Source: Alphaproteobacteria bacterium
Lineage (GTDB): Bacteria > Planctomycetota > Phycisphaerae > UBA1845
Assembly (NCBI GenBank): GCA_028285105.1
Contig: JANQQE010000005.1
Span: forward strand, 155,286 to 219,285
Length of the DNA stretch: 64,000 bases
Direction of reading: 5' to 3'
The translations under genes were made by a program, and so were the position numbers. The notes beneath the pieces are model-generated. The model did no database searches. It was not told the DNA's origin and was given only the letters and a program-made list of their open reading frames with translations. Shown here in pieces: positions 46,921-56,636 of the stretch; positions within the stretch are counted from its first letter, which is position 1; the number at the start of each line of letters is the position of its first letter.

Positions 46921-49812
46921 TCAAGGCGGATTGTTTTCGACTTTCCATTCTTCGGCTTCGTGGTCTTTTCCCCATGCTTGATACAACTTCAAGATACGTT
47001 GGCGTGCGTCTCTTAGACAGGTCGCTCCAGCGACCGGCGAAATGTCGCCTTGCTGGGCATTCAATGCATCGTAGCTTTCTACGAGGAGCGATTCTGCTTC
47101 TTCGAATTGTCTCAATGCCACAAGCGCAGAACCAAGTTGGCTTCGCGCCCGGTTTGTTAGCCAATGATTGTCCGATATCTCCGCTCGTAGCTGGACGCAC
47201 TCGTGCCAGGTGTCCCGCGCGTCGGCGTTGAGCCCTTGCTGAAAGTACGCTTGCCCCAGTTGCTCCAACGTTTGAGCTACCAATCCGGGTTGTGCAGGTT
47301 CAAGTACTCTGCGCACATCAATAAGTTCGCGGCAATATGATTCCGCTTCTGTCGATCGATCAAGAGCAAGCAAGGCATCGATCAGGTTGCTTGTTGACTT
47401 CATACGAACTTCATGTTCGGGATTCAGAATGTCGCGACTGCTTTGATAGGCCATTCGGAACAAGGATTCTGCCTCATTCAACTGTTTCAGATTCAGCAGG
47501 ACCACGCCCAGGTTATTTCGTGCCCTGATTGTATTGGGATGTTCGTCTCCCAAGACCCGTATATTCGACGCGAGTACATCTCGGGCTACTGGCTCTGCCT
47601 CCTCAAATCTACCTGACTTGAACAAAGCACCCATCAAATTGTTTCGAATAACGAGTGTTGTATTGTGATCGGTACCGGATATGCGTTCGCGTGTCTCGAG
47701 GGTGTCCTGAAAACATGCTAGAGCTTCATCGATCTTTCCCAATTCCAGTAGCAGAGCGCCGTAAGCATTTTTGCGGTTTAAGGTACGAGGGTGTTCAGTT
47801 CCAAACCGCCGTTCGGAGTTGGAGAGCGCTGATTTTATTAGTCTTTCGGCTTCGTCCAATTCGCCTTTGTACTGGAGCAGTTCCGCAAGGCGACTTATTG
47901 TCGCCAAGGTCATCTTGTGATCGTCGCCCAATACTCGACGTCTTCGCCTCAGCGATTCGCGGTAGAGTTCTTCGGCTTCGATCACTCGTCCCATCTGCTT
48001 GTAACGCAAAGCCAGGGCGTCTATGGATGCCAGCGTCGACTTGTGGTCGCTGCCCAGGTGTTTACGTTCGAGTTCTAGTGCCAAACGAAACTGACTCAAA
48101 GCTTCTTCAAGCATGCCCAAGTTGGAATACATCTTCCCAACACTGTATCGAAGCCGCGCTTCGGTAACCGGATCTTTGGTATAACCTTTGTCGATCTTCT
48201 TGAGAGCGCGATCGGCTAGCATGCCACTGAGAACTGCACGAGCGACGTTTGTGCTGTTGACCTCCGAGAGCGCCTCAATCACGAGATGATTCTCTTCGGA
48301 TTGCTTCGGTCCGATGTTGTTCAATTTTGACTTCGAATCTTGTATCTCATTTAGCAATTCTGACATCAAATTCTTGCCAAATTCGTTGGCACGAAGATCT
48401 CGAAGCAAATTGGCTTGAAACGCTGCAACTTTCGAAGTTCGCTTTCGTTGTTGTTCCGCTTCCTTACGCGCTGCGATTGCTTCGTCCCTCTCGTTTTCGG
48501 CCCGCGCAAATTGCTCTCGTGCTTCAACGAGGTAGTAGGCCGTGCCAAGTAGTCCTACAAATAACGCCAAGAAGGTCGCGGTCACGCCACCAACCAGCAC
48601 GCGGTTGCGACTGGCGAACTTGCGCATCTGGTAGAGCGCGGTGGCGGGTCGGGCGATGATCGGTTCGTCCCGCAGGTGGCGCCGCAGGTCGGCCGCGAGT
48701 TCCGCAGGCGATGCGTAACGACGGTCTGAATCTTTCTCCAGCGATTTGGCAATTATGGTCTTGATGTCTCCGCGCAACGTTCGATCAGTTGTGCCAACCA
48801 CAGCCGGGTCTACATCGCGAATGATTCGCGCTGCTTCGGCGACAGGCTTCCCGGAAACGTCTAGCGGTAACCGCTCAGTCAGCAACTGGAACAGCACCAC
48901 GCCAAGGGCATACACATCAGAACGCGTATCGATTCCAGCCGGATCGCCCGCAACCTGCTCGGGACTCATATAAGCAAGCGTACCCACGATCTGGCCAATG
49001 GTGGTCTGTAGCGTGAGGGCTTGCGTGTCGCCGTCGGTCAATCGGGCGACGCCGAAATCGAGGACCTTCGGTTGACCAATGTCGTCAACCAAGTGGTTCC
49101 CGCTCGTCGCACTCGTACTGGTTCCACCGTTGGTGCTTTGCTCAATGACAAGAATATTCGCTGGTTTCAGGTCACGATGGATCACGCCCTTCTGGTGCGC
49201 ATGTTGCACTGCGTCGCAAACGCGGGCCATCAACTCCAATCGCTCTCGCACGCTGAGCGCCCGGTTCTTCGCATACGCGGTAATGCGCGCGCCGTTGACC
49301 AACTCCATCGCCAGGAATGGTTGGGGATAACCGTCGACCCTTGCCACGCCTGATTCATAGATGTGTGCGATTCCAGGATGCTGAAGCTGACCCAATACGA
49401 ACGCTTCGCGCTCGAAACGCTTGATCAGGTTCGGTGCCATGCCCGTCGATTGAATCAGCTTTAACGCAACGCGCCGCTTGGGAGCATCCTGTTCGGCTTC
49501 ATAGACTACGCCCATTCCGCCGCGGCCAAGTTCGCGGATGATCTTGTAGCGCTCGATCCGATCCGGCATTCGGGAGACGGCTGAACTGTCGTTCAGATGT
49601 TCCGAAACGATCCGCGCGCCAACGCCATGCTTCGACTCCACGAGGAAGGCGCCTTCATCATCTTCTGTCGCCAGCATTTGCTCGACCCGGCTGCGCAGCT
49701 TTTTGTCACCGTCGCAGCGTCTGTTCAAGACCTCCAACCGCTCTTGGGGCGACAGATCGCAAACCTCGTCGAAAATGGCCATCGCATTGCGAATGTCGTT
49801 TGAATTGTTCAT
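46921..49812 (-). CDS. Membrane Ser/Thr kinase with TPR sensor domain
   Basis: 963 residues. Residues 1-75 are a helical extension also found in the kinase at 1-645. Kinase domain 89-385: GRGGMGVVYEA, ATP Lys 118 (ALKLIQ), HRDLKPAN at 212-219, DFG at 252-254, MSPEQ at 282-286. One membrane helix at 405-429, then a coiled coil to about 460. From about 560 to 930 there are some eight tetratricopeptide-type repeats of the kinesin light-chain form (LGxxHPxTL... LGDEHPNTIRARNNLGVVLL), so the TPR part is on the outer side of the membrane. It begins 4 nt after the ECF sigma gene. It likely senses an envelope cue and acts on the sigma factor. Confidence 0.93.
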   Translation of the reverse strand: MNNSNDIRNAMAIFDEVCDLSPQERLEVLNRRCDGDKKLRSRVEQMLATEDDEGAFLVESKHGVGARIVSEHLNDSSAVSRMPDRIERYKIIRELGRGGMGVVYEAEQDAPKRRVALKLIQSTGMAPNLIKRFEREAFVLGQLQHPGIAHIYESGVARVDGYPQPFLAMELVNGARITAYAKNRALSVRERLELMARVCDAVQHAHQKGVIHRDLKPANILVIEQSTNGGTSTSATSGNHLVDDIGQPKVLDFGVARLTDGDTQALTLQTTIGQIVGTLAYMSPEQVAGDPAGIDTRSDVYALGVVLFQLLTERLPLDVSGKPVAEAARIIRDVDPAVVGTTDRTLRGDIKTIIAKSLEKDSDRRYASPAELAADLRRHLRDEPIIARPATALYQMRKFASRNRVLVGGVTATFLALFVGLLGTAYYLVEAREQFARAENERDEAIAARKEAEQQRKRTSKVAAFQANLLRDLRANEFGKNLMSELLNEIQDSKSKLNNIGPKQSEENHLVIEALSEVNSTNVARAVLSGMLADRALKKIDKGYTKDPVTEARLRYSVGKMYSNLGMLEEALSQFRLALELERKHLGSDHKSTLASIDALALRYKQMGRVIEAEELYRESLRRRRRVLGDDHKMTLATISRLAELLQYKGELDEAERLIKSALSNSERRFGTEHPRTLNRKNAYGALLLELGKIDEALACFQDTLETRERISGTDHNTTLVIRNNLMGALFKSGRFEEAEPVARDVLASNIRVLGDEHPNTIRARNNLGVVLLNLKQLNEAESLFRMAYQSSRDILNPEHEVRMKSTSNLIDALLALDRSTEAESYCRELIDVRRVLEPAQPGLVAQTLEQLGQAYFQQGLNADARDTWHECVQLRAEISDNHWLTNRARSQLGSALVALRQFEEAESLLVESYDALNAQQGDISPVAGATCLRDARQRILKLYQAWGKDHEAEEWKVENNPP

Positions 49813-49816
49813 CGGA

Positions 49817-50410
49817 TTATGCGTTGGTCAATTCGGAATTGAGCCACGCTCGGGCCTGTCGCCATAACCGTTTCACTGTGCGTGAAGAGACACCTTGCAG
49901 TTCAGCAATCTCCTCGGTAGTCAATCCGCCAAAGAACCACAAGTCAACGATTCGCGACATGCGTGGGTCGGCTTCCTCCAACCGAGTCAGCGTTTCATTC
50001 AGTTCGATCGCATCGATGGCCTGTTGTCCGGAAGGCGATGTCATTTGGGTGAGGTCCACACGGGCACCTCCCGAATCGCGTTTGGCCGCGGACTTCGCCC
50101 GTGCATGATCTCTAAGAATCTGTCGCATCGCCGTCGCCGCGACGGCCATAAAATGCGATCGGTTCTTGAAACCCTCACCTGGTGCGCGGACCAGGCGGAT
50201 AAACGCCTCGTGTACTAACGCGGTCGGCTGCAACGTATGATCGCTGCGTTGTCCCCGAAACTGCCCGCCTGCGACGGCGCGCAGGTCTTCGTAGACGATG
50301 GGCAACAACTCATCGGCAATGGCCGAATCACCAGCCGCCACACGCTCCAAGAGTAAGGTCACATCTGGCGGAGAACCGGCCCGGTCCCGATTGTCAGGCA
50401 TCTCTGACAT
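49817..50410 (-). CDS. ECF sigma factor paired with the TPR kinase
   Basis: 197 residues from ATG 50410. Region 2: DVTLLLERVAAGDSAIADELLPIVYEDLRAVA, HTLQPTALVHEAFIRLV, AVAATAMRQILRDHARAKSAAK. Region 4: DLWFFGGLTTEEIAELQGVSSRTVKRLWRQARAWL. This is the planctomycete Sigma70_ECF class. A TATACT lies only about 8 nt before the ATG on the minus strand, so transcription may start very near the start codon (leaderless), or translation may begin at ATG 50401. It is divergent from the large secreted gene at 50584, whose promoter-like motif is 71 bases away. Confidence 0.92.
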   Translation of the reverse strand: MSEMPDNRDRAGSPPDVTLLLERVAAGDSAIADELLPIVYEDLRAVAGGQFRGQRSDHTLQPTALVHEAFIRLVRAPGEGFKNRSHFMAVAATAMRQILRDHARAKSAAKRDSGGARVDLTQMTSPSGQQAIDAIELNETLTRLEEADPRMSRIVDLWFFGGLTTEEIAELQGVSSRTVKRLWRQARAWLNSELTNA

Positions 50411-50480
50411 CAAACTCAGTATACCAGAAACCCGGTTTTCCAAGCGAATAATTGGATTTTGCAGATTCCTTGAGAATTCT

Positions 50481-50517
50481 TGTCCCCGAACAAGGCGTTT
50501 TCTCGTGTCTGGGGTGA
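50481..50517 (+). promoter_or_regulatory. ECF-like promoter motif, copy 1
   Basis: TGTCCCC (50481-50487), 16 nt, then CGTGTCTGGGGTG (from 50504). The last base of CGTGTCT is 73 nt before the ATG at 50584. Two further copies with the same 16-nt gap stand before the other two large secreted genes. The spacing fits -35 and -10 boxes of an ECF sigma factor. Neither box resembles the housekeeping consensus. Confidence 0.7.
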
Positions 50518-50583
50518 GGACTGATCTTGGACCGTCCGGTGATGTGCCGGATTGGGCGTTCAAATATCAAGGAGAATCGGCTG

Positions 50584-53500
50584 ATGAACACCACAATGAT
50601 GCTCAAGACAATGCTAGCGTGCCTCTTGCTTACGGTTGTTCTCGCACCTGCGAACGCGGCCAATTTGGTTGTCGGCTCACAGAAACGCGTGCAGTTCACA
50701 GGTAATGCAAAAAGCTTCACGATTCCCACGAATGACCCACCGTCGCTCATTCGTTTGACCGCGTATGGCGCAGATGGCGGCGATGCCTATGCCGGCCAAA
50801 ACTGTTTTTCCCGAGGCGGACAAGGCGGCAAGGCGCAGGGTGTATTCCGCGTGGGCTACGGTCCCAACGAACTTGAACCGGGAGGCACCATTCGGTTCAT
50901 CGTCGGTGAAGAAGGCGAAACCACAGACGGCGGGACCGGAAGCGCTATGCCTGGCGGCGGTGGAGGGACAGGCATCCTGTACAAAGCCCCGGGCGCGACG
51001 TCCAATGAGTGTGGGTCAGACTGGATCGTGTTGGTCGCAGCAGGCGGTGGCGGCGGAGCGTTCCAGTATGTTTTTATCGCCTGCACAAGTGGTCAGGACG
51101 GAGGTAGCGCCAAGACAGGAGAATGCGGTGGAGACGGGGGCGGAGGCAACAACGGTGGCGACGGCGGTTGCAACGGAAATCAAGGCGACAACGGTGGGTC
51201 AAGCGGTCAACATGGATACGGAGGTGCCGGCGCGTTTGGCGAATCGAGCAAAACCGATGCACCGGGAAAGGGTTGCCCGTCAGGCGGTGCAGGCGGTAAA
51301 GCCGACTCTAACGATCCCAGAGTAGGTGATGGAGGTTGGGGCTTTGGCGGAGGCGGACAAGGCGATAGAGACGGCAATGGCGGTGGCGGCAGTGGCGGCG
51401 GCGGCGGTTACTCCGGCGGCGGTGGTGGAAAGCTAGGCCAGGAAGGGGGTGGCGGTGGGAGCTACGTTTCCAACTGGGCGATAAACCGCATTCTGGAAAG
51501 CAACAACGGCGATCGATCCAACGGCGATGCATACTACCTGGCCACCCGGGATCGAGAAATCTGCACCGATACCGAAGACTGCAATGCCAACGGCGTACCG
51601 GATGATTGCGACCTCGACAGCATCGGTCGCCTGAACGACTTTGAGTCCGGCATCGGCCATTATCAACTCAATGGTGACGCGGTCATCCAAGATGGTTACG
51701 TGAGACTTACTCCGGCGAACCAGAATAAGACTGGGTCGGTCATTTTTGAGCCAATCACTTCGGATCTTATCGACGAATTCATCGTTTCGTTCGATTTCTA
51801 CATGGGCGGGGGTAGCGGCGCCGATGGCATCAGCTTTGTCTTGATTAATGCGGATGAGACCGGAAATGATATCTTGCCCGGTGACGGTGGAGCCGGTCAA
51901 CCGCTGGTCGTTTCCTTTGACACCTATGGCAGCAGTCCCGGTGACGCGAATCACGTCGAGATCCGTAGCAATGGTCAAATCATTGCTCGCGAGGAGGCCC
52001 CGTTTCTTTTAGACGGTGGCATATGGCGACATGCCGAAATCGAGTTTAAGAACGGGCAACTGTGGCTCAAATTGGATGACGGGACGTTGAATGTAACGAC
52101 CGTTTGGGACGGTTATCCGGTGCCTGGTGTTCCGCCAATGCATGCTCGATACGGTTTCGGCGGTCGGACTGGTGGAGCCACCAACAACCATCGCGTGGAC
52201 AACGTGCGCTTCAAGCTACCGTTGCCTACCAACGATTGCGATTTCAGCAGTACACCCGACGAATGCGATACGGATACGGATGGTGACGGCACACCGGACA
52301 CATGCGAAGACGATGACGGTGATGGGTCCATGAACTTCGAAGACCTGTGTACGGGAGACGACAACACCGGCGACCCGGACGGCGATGGCGTTTGCAGTGA
52401 CTTGGATGCGTGCCCATTCGACGAACTGGACGACAGCGATGGCGACGGCGTATGCGACTCGGATGATCTCTGCGAAGGCTCAGACGATACGATTGACTGC
52501 AATGCGAATGGTGTTCCCGACGCATGCGAACCAGTACACCCCGATCGTTTGGAAGACTTTGAGACAACCGGCAACGAGCAGTACACGCTCAATCAGAATT
52601 CGAACACCACGGTGGTCGTGGAAAATGGTTCGGTCCGTCTGACCGAAGCGGCTGCGAATCAACGGGGGACGATTGTATTTGAACCGGTGACGCCGATACC
52701 GGCTGAGGATTTCACGGTTGAGTTTGACTTCTACATGGGCGGTGGTAATGGCGCCGACGGCATGAGTTTCGCCCTGATCAACGCGGACACCACCGGAAAT
52801 GACATTCTGTTCGGCGACGGTGGAGGCAATCAGCCGCTGGTCGTCCGTTTTGATACCTATCGCAGCAATGCGGCTGATGGCAATCACGCGATGCTTCAAA
52901 GCTTCGGCGCGACGCTTGCGGATGAACTAGTTGCACATCCTTTGGATAACGGGAAGTGGCAGCATGCGTCGTTCACGTTTGAATCGGGCGCAGGCACGCT
53001 GGTGCTCACCAAAGCGAATGGTGATTCGACAACGATCTTCAGCAACGTATCTGTTCCAAGCTATACACCCATTCATGCTCGCTATGGATTCGGTGCTCGT
53101 ACGGGGGGTGCAACGAATGAGCACCGCGTTGACAACGTTCACTTTGCGGTGACATCGGTGTCGCTTGACTGCAATGGCAATGGCGTACCGGACGAATGCG
53201 ATGCCGACGACGACGGAGATGGTTTTCCCAACGAGTGCGACATCTGCGCCGGGTCCGACGACAACGTCGATGACGATTCGGACGGCGTGCCCAACGGATG
53301 CGATCCATGTCCATTCGACGAATTCGATGACAGCGACGATGACGGCGTGTGTGACTCGGACGATACCTGTCCGGGATCAGACGATTCAAACGATGCGGAC
53401 GGCGACGCTTTGCCCGACGCTTGCGACCTCTGTCCCAATGACTTTAATCCGGATCAACTCGACGCCGATGGCGACGGCATCCCGGACGCATGCGATACAT

Positions 53501-54660
53501 GCCCCAATTCGCCGAATGTCTGGAACCAGACGCTTGATACTTACTATCCGTCGATCGCCGATGCGATCGATGATGCAGCGAATGGCAACGTCATCGAACT
53601 GGGTGAATGCGTTTTCTTCGAGCGTGAACTCGTGCTGGACGACAAGGATATTACCCTTCGAGGTACGAGTGCGGAGGCGACGATCATTGATGGCGACGGA
53701 GTAGCCGGTCGAATCCTCGACATCAAGAACAACGATAGCAGTACCGTCAGCGACATCACATTTCGAAACGGCATTGCGACCGGAAGCAGCGGTGGTGCAG
53801 CGCTCGCAGTTCGACTCGGTTCCACGCCAACGATTCGCCGTTGCAGATTCGAGAACAACGACCATGGCACCGCCAACTATGGTGCTGTTTATCTGACGGG
53901 TGGTTCGACGACCGCGTTTAGCGAGTGTATTTTTGCGGGGAATACATCTGATGAGTTCGCATCCGCAGTGGGCATGAATGAATCGGGCACCTCGGCCAGC
54001 TTTGTCAACACTTTGTTTCATGGCAATGGAGGTTCAAGCCAAAATCTCACCGAATGCGTGGGTGGCGACATGGCGTTCGTCAATTGCACTTTTGCGAACA
54101 GCTTGAACCAACGTATGTATTCAGAGTCAGCCGGCGGTAACGTTTCGATCGCGAACTGCGTCCTTGATGCATCCTCGGTTCCCGAGAGCGGTATCACTAC
54201 GTCGCGCTGTCTGTTCCCTGGAGCGACCGGTAATAACATCGACGCCGTTCCGATGTTCGTTGACGCAGCGAATGGCGACTTCCGCCTTGCGGCTGGTTCG
54301 TTGGGTATCGACGCCGCCGATCACGACGCTTACGTGGCTGTTGGTGGTGATACTTCTGATCTGAACGGTGATCCACGTACGCATGACGACACAGGCATCA
54401 CCGACATCGGTCTTGGAACGCCGAGTTACCTGGACCTGGGTGCGTTTGAATTCCAGAACACAACCCAGTGCGGTAGCGGCGGCGACTTTGGAAACAATGG
54501 AACCGTGGACTTGGACGACTATCGTCGCTTCGCGCCATGCATGAGCGGTCCGGCAGAATTGTTTGAATCAGATTGTGGCTGCTTCGACCTCGACAGCGAT
54601 GGCGACGTAGACGCCCGCGACTTCGCCGAATTCCAAGTCAGCTTCATCGGTGGCAACTAG
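50584..54660 (+). CDS. Secreted multidomain protein: Gly-rich, two lectin-like, TSP3, beta-helix and dockerin-like
   Basis: 1358 residues from ATG 50584, with AAGGAG 9 nt upstream. Signal peptide about 1-23 (cleavage near ANA-A). Residues 60-315: glycine-rich beta domain with dense GGG runs. 350-543 and 656-858: two copies of an L-type-lectin-like domain ([27 protein letters not shown] at the end). 547-649 and 862-979: thrombospondin type-3 repeats with DxDxDG calcium loops. 982-1289: right-handed beta-helix of the PbH1/probable pectate-lyase-like fold (IADAIDDAANGNVIELG onward). 1295-1358: dockerin-like pair of EF-hand loops ([24 protein letters not shown]). Likely exported and surface-bound, binding polysaccharide; no catalytic residues noticed. 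The last two modules recur in the gene at 56741. Confidence 0.85.
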   Translation: MNTTMMLKTMLACLLLTVVLAPANAANLVVGSQKRVQFTGNAKSFTIPTNDPPSLIRLTAYGADGGDAYAGQNCFSRGGQGGKAQGVFRVGYGPNELEPGGTIRFIVGEEGETTDGGTGSAMPGGGGGTGILYKAPGATSNECGSDWIVLVAAGGGGGAFQYVFIACTSGQDGGSAKTGECGGDGGGGNNGGDGGCNGNQGDNGGSSGQHGYGGAGAFGESSKTDAPGKGCPSGGAGGKADSNDPRVGDGGWGFGGGGQGDRDGNGGGGSGGGGGYSGGGGGKLGQEGGGGGSYVSNWAINRILESNNGDRSNGDAYYLATRDREICTDTEDCNANGVPDDCDLDSIGRLNDFESGIGHYQLNGDAVIQDGYVRLTPANQNKTGSVIFEPITSDLIDEFIVSFDFYMGGGSGADGISFVLINADETGNDILPGDGGAGQPLVVSFDTYGSSPGDANHVEIRSNGQIIAREEAPFLLDGGIWRHAEIEFKNGQLWLKLDDGTLNVTTVWDGYPVPGVPPMHARYGFGGRTGGATNNHRVDNVRFKLPLPTNDCDFSSTPDECDTDTDGDGTPDTCEDDDGDGSMNFEDLCTGDDNTGDPDGDGVCSDLDACPFDELDDSDGDGVCDSDDLCEGSDDTIDCNANGVPDACEPVHPDRLEDFETTGNEQYTLNQNSNTTVVVENGSVRLTEAAANQRGTIVFEPVTPIPAEDFTVEFDFYMGGGNGADGMSFALINADTTGNDILFGDGGGNQPLVVRFDTYRSNAADGNHAMLQSFGATLADELVAHPLDNGKWQHASFTFESGAGTLVLTKANGDSTTIFSNVSVPSYTPIHARYGFGARTGGATNEHRVDNVHFAVTSVSLDCNGNGVPDECDADDDGDGFPNECDICAGSDDNVDDDSDGVPNGCDPCPFDEFDDSDDDGVCDSDDTCPGSDDSNDADGDALPDACDLCPNDFNPDQLDADGDGIPDACDTCPNSPNVWNQTLDTYYPSIADAIDDAANGNVIELGECVFFERELVLDDKDITLRGTSAEATIIDGDGVAGRILDIKNNDSSTVSDITFRNGIATGSSGGAALAVRLGSTPTIRRCRFENNDHGTANYGAVYLTGGSTTAFSECIFAGNTSDEFASAVGMNESGTSASFVNTLFHGNGGSSQNLTECVGGDMAFVNCTFANSLNQRMYSESAGGNVSIANCVLDASSVPESGITTSRCLFPGATGNNIDAVPMFVDAANGDFRLAAGSLGIDAADHDAYVAVGGDTSDLNGDPRTHDDTGITDIGLGTPSYLDLGAFEFQNTTQCGSGGDFGNNGTVDLDDYRRFAPCMSGPAELFESDCGCFDLDSDGDVDARDFAEFQVSFIGGN

Positions 54661-54700
54661 TTTCGATCGGGTGACCGTTCTGGGAGCAATTCTACTGAAG

Positions 54701-54726
54701 AGCCGCCGCGCAATTGCGCGGCGGCT
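54701..54726 (+). terminator. Perfect palindromic hairpin after the first secreted gene
   Basis: 26-base perfect palindrome, AGCCGCCGCGC-AATT-GCGCGGCGGCT, 40 nt past the stop codon. There is no T-run, so it would be a strong stem that stalls or protects the mRNA end. Confidence 0.65.
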
Positions 54727-54866
54727 CGCTTTGCGCATACCGTTACGGATGTGGGGTCCATCGTTCATCCCCACGCTGAAATGGTCGGTCGGACGCCGTT
54801 CGGCACAGAGTCCTCGTGGGTTCATTTTTGGCATATGAACGCTTTTATTGTGCCTCCGAAAAAAAA

Positions 54867-54902
54867 TGTCCCCCAATGGAGCGGTTTTACGTGTCTGGGG
54901 TG
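54867..54902 (+). promoter_or_regulatory. ECF-like promoter motif, copy 2
   Basis: TGTCCCC (54867-54873), 16 nt, CGTGTCTGGGGTG (from 54890). The last base of CGTGTCT is 73 nt before ATG 54970, the same distance as copy 1. The AT-rich run upstream (AAAAAAA) could serve as an UP element. Confidence 0.7.
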
Positions 54903-54969
54903 TGGACTGATCTTGGCCTTGCCGGTGACGTGCCGGAGTGGGCGTTTGAATATTAAGGAGAATCGACCA

Positions 54970-56418
54970 ATGAACACGAGACCCATACTCAGCACCGTTG
55001 TGACGAGCTTGCTGCTTGTTGTGATTGTTCCGGATGTGAACGCAGACCTCACTGGTGATACCGTTTCCTCTGTCCTGTTGGCTCCCCAAACCGCTACTAC
55101 TGGAAATTTGTGGGAAATTGATCCCGGTACCGGTCAGGGTATTCAGGTGCCGAGTTCGGCAACGGTTGGCGCTGGGCCGGAATTCAGCCAAATCCTGACC
55201 TTTGGTCCCGGGACTACAACCGTTGAGTTGGATTTGACCGCCCCTGATCGCATCGTCCTCACGGTGTCCGCCGACAACGTTATCGCAGCTGCGCTGACTA
55301 CGGGTGCCAGCATTTCCATCGCTGATATCGATACCAACATCGAAGAAGTCAGTATTTTGAGCAATCCATTCGGCATCATCGTAACTCTCAATCCCGACAA
55401 CTCGATCGCCATACAGTTGCCAGTCGATAGCGCCATTCCGGTCGGTAGCCATACAGTTCTTGAACTCGATCTTCGCTTTGAAGGCGAACCCCCGCCCGTG
55501 ACGTCAACGCTGATCGGCGACTCTATTGGCAGTTTCCTTGATTTCGCAAGCGGCGGAGGATTCAACGGTTGGAGCATTTGGGATGGCGTATTTACAACGG
55601 ACCCGCTGGCAGCAATCGTGAGTAGTGGGCGCGAGTACGAAACTTCAAACGGTGACACCACTTTCTGGGCAAATCTCACTGCCGACAGAATCACCTTCAC
55701 TATCGACCCCACCCAAGCACTTCCCGGTGGCGCGTTCACGCCACTGACCCTGAGTTTCACCGATATAGACGCCTACGTTCTCGGTGCGACAATTACTGAG
55801 AGCGACTATGTCAACGCTTCCGTTGACCTGACAGATTCGAGCGTCGAAATCAACATTCCCCAACAAGCCATTGGGACGGGGCAAAACCGAATCAGGGTCA
55901 CGCTCGACCTGCTTGATGGTGTCGCGATCATTACGCAACCGGCGTCCAGCATTGTCGTCAACGGTGGGAGCGACTTTGAAATTAGTGTCGAGGCGATCGC
56001 CGGCGTTGGCGATCCCAGTTACACCTGGATGCACGACGGTCAGGTGCTGATGAACGATGGTCGCATCTCGGGCGCTGACAGCCCCGTGCTTGCAGTCGCA
56101 AACACCTCAACGGCAGATACAGGAATCTACACGTGCATCGTTTCAGGCGGAGCGGTTAGCGATACGACCACACCAACGATCGTCGCTGTTCGGCCTGGAC
56201 TGGGAGGCGCAACCGGTGCCTGTTGTCTCCCCCTCGGCGATTGCGCCGTGACGACCGAAACCGACTGTCTCGCCGAAAGCGGTATCTATCAGGGCGACAG
56301 CGCAGTTTGCGGCGACGCTTCTTGCCCAGTGCCTAACCTGGGCGATCTCGACGGCGACAACGACGTGGATCTTGCCGATTATCAATTGTTGCAAGGGGTG
56401 TTCACCGGACCGATGTAG
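54970..56418 (+). CDS. Secreted protein with two beta domains, Ig-like, GACC and dockerin-like modules
   Basis: 482 residues from ATG 54970; AAGGAG 9 nt upstream. Signal peptide about 1-26 (VNA-D). Residues 28-175 and 178-318 are two beta-rich domains of similar layout (SLxDxDxxIxxxxI) that I do not recognise. Residues 320-407 are an Ig-like domain with a central Trp (YTWMHDGQVL) and the DTGIYTC motif. 412-454 is the GACCLPLGDCAVTTETDCL module with six Cys, common in Phycisphaerae-type proteins. 455-482 is one dockerin-like EF-hand loop (DLDGDNDVDLADYQ). Likely a surface or extracellular protein coregulated with its neighbours. Confidence 0.82.
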   Translation: MNTRPILSTVVTSLLLVVIVPDVNADLTGDTVSSVLLAPQTATTGNLWEIDPGTGQGIQVPSSATVGAGPEFSQILTFGPGTTTVELDLTAPDRIVLTVSADNVIAAALTTGASISIADIDTNIEEVSILSNPFGIIVTLNPDNSIAIQLPVDSAIPVGSHTVLELDLRFEGEPPPVTSTLIGDSIGSFLDFASGGGFNGWSIWDGVFTTDPLAAIVSSGREYETSNGDTTFWANLTADRITFTIDPTQALPGGAFTPLTLSFTDIDAYVLGATITESDYVNASVDLTDSSVEINIPQQAIGTGQNRIRVTLDLLDGVAIITQPASSIVVNGGSDFEISVEAIAGVGDPSYTWMHDGQVLMNDGRISGADSPVLAVANTSTADTGIYTCIVSGGAVSDTTTPTIVAVRPGLGGATGACCLPLGDCAVTTETDCLAESGIYQGDSAVCGDASCPVPNLGDLDGDNDVDLADYQLLQGVFTGPM

Positions 56419-56468
56419 GCATGGGGACCGAGGGGAAGCAGAAGCCCTGAATCTGGACGATCAAACCC

Positions 56469-56502
56469 ACCGAGCCGTCGCGCCAAGACGCGACGGCTCG
56501 GT
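56469..56502 (+). terminator. Terminator after the second secreted gene
   Basis: Perfect 14-bp stem ACCGAGCCGTCGCG / CGCGACGGCTCGGT with loop CCAAGA, 50 nt past the stop. No T-run. Confidence 0.7.
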
Positions 56503-56636
56503 GCATAGACTTCGAAAGCCATAGCCTGGATCACCTTTTCATCCCGGTTGGGATGCGCGGGTGCGATTTGAAGATTTGCCCAAAAACGCGCTCTCAGGGC
56601 CGCAAAGCACGTTTTGTTTATTTTCTCCAACCAAAT

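Larger units (their letters stand above)
54661..54969. other. Spacer with terminator and promoter copy 2
   Basis: 309 bases. Besides the palindromic terminator and the promoter motif listed separately, nothing else is seen. The leader from CGTGTCT to the ATG is very like that before the gene at 50584, including the short stem CCGG-N7-CCGG and AAGGAG, so the control region was duplicated together with the start of the gene. Confidence 0.55.

Noticed and set aside
51100..51450. Short GGC/GGT-rich repeats that look like a tandem repeat array or CRISPR
   Set aside because: They are codons of the glycine-rich domain within one long reading frame; unit length is not constant and there are no spacers.
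52230..53500. Recurrent GACxxCGATGGCGAC-type repeats
   Set aside because: These encode thrombospondin type-3 calcium loops; the repeat exists at the protein level.
54568..55452. Long minus-strand frame of 294 codons opposite the secreted genes
   Set aside because: It lies over the end of one secreted gene, the promoter region and the start of the next, has no protein-like pattern and is antisense to clear coding sequence.
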